Shown piece by piece: positions 59,706-64,000 of a stretch of 64,000 nt of DNA. Numbering within the stretch: the first letter of the stretch is position 1; every line of letters begins with the position of its first letter. The notes under the pieces were generated by a model that was not told where the DNA came from, searched no databases, and saw only the letters and a list, made by a program, of their open reading frames with translations. The stretch is taken from the NCBI RefSeq assembly GCF_051859565.1, contig NZ_JBHYFK010000001.1:372001-436000 (forward strand), written 5' to 3'. This DNA comes from Glycocaulis sp051859565 (GTDB taxonomy: Bacteria > Pseudomonadota > Alphaproteobacteria > Caulobacterales > Maricaulaceae). A program made the translations under genes and the position numbers.

Positions 59706-60469
59706 CAGAACTGGTCCTTTGCGCTGCGCACCGCCGCATAGACATCGGCGTCGCTGGCGCCTTCAAGGCCCAGCCGGCCGCGCAAGCCCGGATCATCCCA
59801 GCGCAGGAAGGGATTGGTCTGCTTTTCACGGCCGAGGGGGAAGGGCACGGTCGGCTTACCGGCTTTTCGCGCCGCTTCCACCTCGGCGCTGTAGGATTTC
59901 AGCGCAGCATTGTCCGGGTCGATACTCAGCGCGAAGCGGGCATTGGCAGCCGTGTATTCATGGGCGCAATAAACCGTAGCCGTATCGGGCAGCGCCCGTA
60001 GCCGGGCGAGGCCTGCCTGTGCCTGCTGCGGCGTGCCTTCAAACAGGCGCCCGCAGCCCAGCGCGAACAGCGCATCACCGCTGAACAGAATGCCTTCGCT
60101 CTCAAACCAGTAGGCGATGTGGCCAAGCGTATGCCCGCCAGTGTCGATCACTTCGGCCTCCAGCGCACCGAGCCGGATCCGGTCACCGGGTGACACGCGC
60201 GTGTCCACATGACCGATCTTGTCCGCTTCTGCAGCCGGAGCGGTGATGCGGGCACCAAACTGCTGTGCAATATCGGCATTGCCGCCGGTATGGTCCCAAT
60301 GGTGATGGGTGTTCCATATCTGATGGATGTGCCAGCCGGCCAGCTCGGCCTCCGCAATGAGGGCCTTGCCGTCCGGCGTGTCGATGCTGGCTGTCTGCCC
60401 GGTTTCACTGCACCGGATCAGAAAGCCGTAATTATCGTCCAGACAGGCGATCTGGCGGATTTCGAGCAT
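59705..60469 (-). CDS. gloB: Hydroxyacylglutathione hydrolase (glyoxalase II)
   Basis: Hydrolyses S-lactoylglutathione to lactate and glutathione in methylglyoxal detoxification. 254 residues from the ATG at 60469, preceded by GGAGGAG; the longer frame is not family-like. The metal motif THHHWDHTGG is present, then the histidine in TGGHTLGHIAYW, the aspartate in FSGDALFALGCGRLFEG, and the late CAHEYTAANARFA. The C-terminal substrate-binding region has KQTNPFLRWDD. It is divergent from the methyltransferase gene and followed by the cupin gene. Confidence 0.96.
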   Translation of the reverse strand: MLEIRQIACLDDNYGFLIRCSETGQTASIDTPDGKALIAEAELAGWHIHQIWNTHHHWDHTGGNADIAQQFGARITAPAAEADKIGHVDTRVSPGDRIRLGALEAEVIDTGGHTLGHIAYWFESEGILFSGDALFALGCGRLFEGTPQQAQAGLARLRALPDTATVYCAHEYTAANARFALSIDPDNAALKSYSAEVEAARKAGKPTVPFPLGREKQTNPFLRWDDPGLRGRLGLEGASDADVYAAVRSAKDQF

Positions 60470-60580
60470 GGGCTGGCTCCTCCTTGCTGCACGGCGCGGG
60501 TGTGCTGGCTTACACAAATGCCCTGTCCAACCTATCATCCCCGTCTTCAGAGGCGAGCCCGCCACCGCACCAGGAGCGCC

Positions 60581-61360
60581 ATGCGTACCGAAGCGATCGA
60601 GATCGACAGATTCTACCGCTCGCAGCGCGGCGAGGCGGCCCGCACCATGGTCCACCGGCGCCTGCAGGCGCTATGGCCGCAGGTCAAGGGCCTCGACATG
60701 CTCGGTTATGGTTTTGCCGGCCCGTATCTGGAGCCGTTCCGAGAACATGCCCGGCGCGCGGTGGCTTTCATGCCCTCAACGCAAGGTGCGGTCGCCTGGC
60801 CAGACCGGCATGGCGAGCGGTGCGCATCAGCCTTGGGCGAGGAAACGCGCCTGCCTTTTGCCGAAGCCATGTTCGACCGCATCGTGGCTGTTCATGCCCT
60901 GGAGGAGGCCGATGATCTTCAGCGGTTGCTGCGGGAGCTCTGGCGCGTGCTGGCGCCGGAAGGGCGCCTCGTCATCGTCGCGGCGCATCGTGCAGGCGCC
61001 TGGGCACGTGTTGATTCAACGCCTTTTGGTCATGGGCGTCCGTTTTCGCGCGGCCAGCTCACCCGGCTTCTGACGGGCGCGCTTTTTGAGCCGGTTGCCT
61101 GGGCACGGGCGCTGTATGCTCCTCCCTGGAACCTGTTCTGCGGACCGCGCCTGTCGGGCGTGTTTGAATCGGCGGGCGAGCGCGTCTGGCCCGGTTTTGG
61201 CGGGCTGATATTGGTCGAGGCGGTCAAGCATGTCGGCGCAATCAGACCGACCACCGCCGCCGTCCCGGTGCGGCGCAAGGCCCTTGATGCCGCGCCCGGA
61301 GCCGCGCTATCCCCGCCCGAACCTAGCCGCACCCTTACCGCGAAGGACAAGTGCCAATGA
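60581..61360 (+). CDS. Class I SAM-dependent methyltransferase
   Basis: 259 residues from the ATG at 60581, preceded by AGGAG. Rossmann-type landmarks are LDMLGYGFAGPYLEPF (degenerate motif I), EETRLPFAEAMFDRIVAVHALEEADD (in part) and LRELWRVLAPEGRLVIVAAHR. The last 30 residues are a proline-rich tail. The substrate is unknown; such genes are often beside gloB in alphaproteobacteria. Its stop overlaps the hisC start as ATGA. Confidence 0.88.
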   Translation: MRTEAIEIDRFYRSQRGEAARTMVHRRLQALWPQVKGLDMLGYGFAGPYLEPFREHARRAVAFMPSTQGAVAWPDRHGERCASALGEETRLPFAEAMFDRIVAVHALEEADDLQRLLRELWRVLAPEGRLVIVAAHRAGAWARVDSTPFGHGRPFSRGQLTRLLTGALFEPVAWARALYAPPWNLFCGPRLSGVFESAGERVWPGFGGLILVEAVKHVGAIRPTTAAVPVRRKALDAAPGAALSPPEPSRTLTAKDKCQ

Positions 61361-62436
61361 TCCCTGATCCCCGTCCGGGCATTCTCGACATCACCCCCTA
61401 CAAGCCCGGCCTGCCGGCGCCCGCCGGGGCGGTGAAGCTGTCCTCGAACGAGAACCCGCTTGGCTGCAGCGGGAACGCGGCGCGGGCCTTCAGGGATGCA
61501 GCGGAGAAACTGCATGTTTATCCTGATGGCAGTGTCACCCGCCTGCGTGAGGCTATCGGCAAGGCCGAAGGCATCGATCCTGCGCGTATCGTTTGCGGTG
61601 CGGGCTCGGACGAAATTCTGCAGCTGATCGGCCGTGCATGGCTCGGCGCCGATGATGTGGTCCTGCAAAGCCAGTACGGCTTTCTGGTCTATCGTCTGGT
61701 GGCCATGCAGAGCGGCGCCAGCATTGTCAGCGCGCCGGAGCGTGAGCACCGCACTGACATCGATGCCATGCTGGAGGCAGCAGCCGAACACAAGCCGCGC
61801 ATCGTGTTCCTGGCCAACCCGAACAACCCCACGGGCACCTGGGTACCACGCGAGGACATTATCCGGCTGCGTGAGGGGCTGGCCGATGACTGCCTTCTTG
61901 TGCTCGACGCAGCCTATGGCGAGTTTGTCGATGATCCGGCCTTTGAGTCTGGCATGGGCCTTGTGGACCAGTACGACAACATCATCGTCACACGTACCTT
62001 CTCCAAGATACATGGACTGGCGGGCCTGCGCCTGGGATGGGCCTGTGCGCGTGAAGAGGTGATCGGCATTCTCAACCGCGTGCGCGGGCCGTTCAATGTC
62101 AGCGTGCCAGCCGTTGAGGCGGGCATTGAAGCCATCGCCGACACCGGCTTCATCACACGCTCAAAGCAGCATAATGCCCGCTGGGTGGATTTTCTGACCC
62201 AGCAATTGCGCGGCGTGGGCCTTGAGGTCACGCCTTCTGTCTGCAATTTCGTGCTGGTGCATTTCCCGTCAACGCCCGGCAAGACGGCTGACGATGCCAA
62301 CCGCTTCCTGACGGCGAAGGGCCTGATCGTTCGTGACGTGAAAGCCTATGGCTTGCCGGATGCCTTGCGCATTTCCATTGGTCTCGACGACGATAACCGC
62401 CGCGTCGCCGACGCACTGTCGGAATTTATGGGTTAG
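61357..62436 (+). CDS. hisC: Histidinol-phosphate aminotransferase
   Basis: PLP enzyme of histidine synthesis (imidazole-acetol phosphate to histidinol phosphate). 359 residues from ATG 61357, with AAGGAC nine bases upstream and an ATGA overlap; a GTG at 61351 is also in frame. Fold type I landmarks are KLSSNENPLGCS, VYPDGSVTRLREAI, CGAGSDEILQLIGRAW, FLANPNNPTGTW, LDAAYGEFVD and the PLP lysine in RTFSKIHGLAGLRLGWA. It may also act on aromatic amino acids. It stands outside a his operon. It overlaps the DUF2125 stop by 11 bases. Confidence 0.95.
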   Translation: MIPDPRPGILDITPYKPGLPAPAGAVKLSSNENPLGCSGNAARAFRDAAEKLHVYPDGSVTRLREAIGKAEGIDPARIVCGAGSDEILQLIGRAWLGADDVVLQSQYGFLVYRLVAMQSGASIVSAPEREHRTDIDAMLEAAAEHKPRIVFLANPNNPTGTWVPREDIIRLREGLADDCLLVLDAAYGEFVDDPAFESGMGLVDQYDNIIVTRTFSKIHGLAGLRLGWACAREEVIGILNRVRGPFNVSVPAVEAGIEAIADTGFITRSKQHNARWVDFLTQQLRGVGLEVTPSVCNFVLVHFPSTPGKTADDANRFLTAKGLIVRDVKAYGLPDALRISIGLDDDNRRVADALSEFMG

Positions 62437-63536
62437 CCCCCGGCAAATCGTCCGCATCAGGTAGCTCCGGCGGCGATGGCAGCTGCCCCGTCAGGGGACC
62501 GGCCTCGCCGATACGTACGGGGCCCAGGAAGATGCCGCCTTGCTGGAAGCGAAATGGCAGGGCCACCCCCTGATCCCGGCGCGGCGCCATCATCAGGGCA
62601 AGGCGCAGAGCCTCACCATCGCTGGAGCTGACGACACCGCCCGCCACCAGGGCGGCGACCAGGCTCTCCGGTTCGGTTACCATGACGGATAGCCGCCCTT
62701 CAGGACGCAGCAGGCCATCAACGCCCATGGCGCCCTCGCCGCCCAGACGGGCATTGCCCCAGTGCAGATCCGCCATGGCGATCTCCGCCCGCCCGCCGCT
62801 CTCGCTCCAGCTGGCAAGATTGGCGTCGGCAGCCAGCGCACTCCAGTGGGAGAGCGTCGTATCGGTACGCATCAGTTCTATCCGGCGGCCGAACGCGTTT
62901 GCCGTGCGCTCATCCAGCTGATCGGGACCAAGTTCCAGACCGCGCACTTCAAGGCGGATCCGCATCCGGTCTTCGTCAACCACCTCGCTGGACAGAACCA
63001 GCTGATCGAGCGCCTCGATCAGAACGTCCCCGCCTTCGCGTTCGATCAGGCGGAACTCTTCCAGCTCTGCCCCGGCGCGCACCGTGCCGGCACGGCTTGA
63101 GGCCAGACTGACGCGTGCGCGCGCTGCGGTGGCCAGCAGGGCGCTGGTTCCCTCATCGCCTTCAAAATCCAGCTCTGCCGGGCTGGCGAACGCAACAATC
63201 CAGTGAGAGAGGTTATAGGGCAGCGCGCTTGCTGACAGTTCGGGCATCGCCATGCGCCAGGCGCCATCTTCCGGCGGCGCGATGATTTCCGGATCGCGTA
63301 CCCTTACCGTGAACCGGAAGGGAAACCCGCTGACTGAAAGCCGGTCAACGGTGATGGCATAGCCTTCGCTTTCACGCTCCTCAATCCAGTTGTCAGCGGT
63401 CTTGCGGATCTCGCCTGACATCCACAGCCAGTATCCGCCATAGGCGGCCAGAAGTACGCCAAAAAGCCGCAAAGGGTAATATCAGGCCGAGGCGCGACCG
63501 GCGCGCCGGTGCCGGTGTGCTGAAATCGCGGATCAT
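62426..63536 (-). CDS. DUF2125 protein, apparently frameshifted near its N-terminus
   Basis: The long frame (62426-63472) encodes a DUF2125-type protein: YGGYWLWMSGEIRKTADNW, then SVSGFPFRFTVRVRDPEI and PYNLSHWIVAFASPAELDF (in part). It has no ATG and begins only at TTG 63472, inside the expected signal anchor. The natural start is ATG 63536, which has AAGGA upstream and overlaps the plsC stop as ATGA, but that frame (MIRDFSTPAPARRSRLGLIL) departs after LGLILP. Removing one base in CCCTTTG at about 63471-63477 would join LGLILP to LRLFGVLLAAYGGYW as one helix. This is a frameshift, error or slippage site. The function of DUF2125 is unknown. Confidence 0.72.
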
Positions 63537-64000
63537 GGGGAAACGTTTCCTTGTGGCGAAGGCAGCAAGGCCTGGGAGGCGGTCTCTATGCGCGTTTCCA
63601 GCTCGCTCATGAAGCTCGCGCGCGGCAAGCCAGCCGGAATGGGCGGCAGAAACTCGATGATGATGGTGCCCGGCCTGCGTACAAAGCCTGAAGGGGGCCA
63701 GTAAAGCCCGGAATTGAGCGCCACCGGCACGCAAGGCACGTCCATCGCGCCATAAAGCCCGGCAACGCCCGGCTTGTAGGTCTCCGGCGCACCCGGCTCC
63801 ACCCGTGTGCCTTGCGGGAAGATCACGACCTGGCGGCCCTCATGGGCGCGTTCGCGCGCGGCGCGCAGCATGGCTTTCAGCGCGCTGGCGCCGGCGGAGC
63901 GGTCCACGGCCACATTCTTCAGCTTCATCGCATACCAGCCAAAGAAGGGCAGGTATTTGAGCTCCTTCTTCAGGATGATCGCCGGATCGGGCAGTATGTG
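63533..64000 (-). CDS. plsC: 1-acyl-sn-glycerol-3-phosphate acyltransferase, truncated by window edge
   Basis: The frame runs off the right edge; 155 codons of the C-terminal part are present. It begins within the family region LKKELKYLPFFGWYAM, then has FPQGTRVEPGAPETYKPGVA (in part), corresponding to the phosphate-binding FPEGTR block, and VPVALNSGLYWP. The HX4D catalytic motif lies beyond the edge. PlsC makes phosphatidic acid from lysophosphatidic acid for phospholipids. The stop overlaps the DUF2125 start by four bases. Confidence 0.9.
   Translation of the reverse strand, partial: HILPDPAIILKKELKYLPFFGWYAMKLKNVAVDRSAGASALKAMLRAARERAHEGRQVVIFPQGTRVEPGAPETYKPGVAGLYGAMDVPCVPVALNSGLYWPPSGFVRRPGTIIIEFLPPIPAGLPRASFMSELETRIETASQALLPSPQGNVSP

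Overview
The window is a dense, G+C-rich bacterial chromosome segment. I place it in the Alphaproteobacteria, most likely Caulobacterales/Maricaulales (Hyphomonadaceae or Maricaulaceae relatives). This rests on gene content: an RpoH sigma factor, PhaR with acetoacetyl-CoA reductase, FabA/FabB, DUF6065, DUF4908-like and DUF2125 proteins, a NifU-like/YidD pair beside cysS, and the run rlmN-rsmB-rpe-heparinase-purH. The placement is inference. No rRNA, tRNA, CRISPR array, transposase or phage gene was recognised.

Layout. 1-17.3 kb is core metabolism: a truncated DUF1254 gene, an ABC-F ATPase (uup), proline synthesis (proBA), biotin synthase, a VanZ-like and a DUF3445 protein, an alanine/sodium symporter, two lipoprotein-like enzymes, then a leftward block purH, heparinase II/III, rpe, rsmB, rlmN. 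17.4-19.5 kb is a DUF6065 gene followed by an A+T-rich islet of three orphan genes, interleaved with two broken 3' gene ends. 19.5-26.5 kb carries a fatty-acid/sterol hydroxylase with divergent LysR regulator, a metallo-beta-lactamase-fold protein, a bacterial SH3 protein, the unsaturated-fatty-acid pair fabA-fabB, and nrdB behind a likely NrdR site.

26.8-33.3 kb holds a Na/phosphate cotransporter, a thioredoxin-like lipoprotein with a PhzF enzyme, a secreted trypsin-family protease with three cysteine repeats, a DUF481 outer-membrane protein and a lysoplasmalogenase. 33.3-34.8 kb is a small accessory islet (DUF3800 plus a FitAB-type toxin-antitoxin) abutting rpoH. 36-45 kb has a chemoreceptor, a bile-acid-type symporter, rluD, and a TonB-dependent receptor followed by a Tat-exported PhoD phosphatase. 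45-48 kb contains a DUF4168 protein and an unexplained pair: a C-terminally membrane-anchored protein overlapping a substrate-binding protein that starts at TTG.

48-64 kb: folE, cysS, a NifU-like scaffold, yidD, glycosyltransferases around an HMG-CoA lyase gene, the PHB regulator phaR divergent from phbB, a cupin, gloB, a methyltransferase coupled to hisC, and a DUF2125 gene that appears frameshifted, translationally coupled to a truncated plsC.

Genes are packed tightly. Many neighbours overlap by ATGA, and four convergent pairs overlap by exactly four bases at their stops. The points most worth following up are the tail-duplication islet at 18-19.5 kb, the 45.9-48.1 kb gene pair, the cysteine-repeat protease, and the DUF2125 frameshift.
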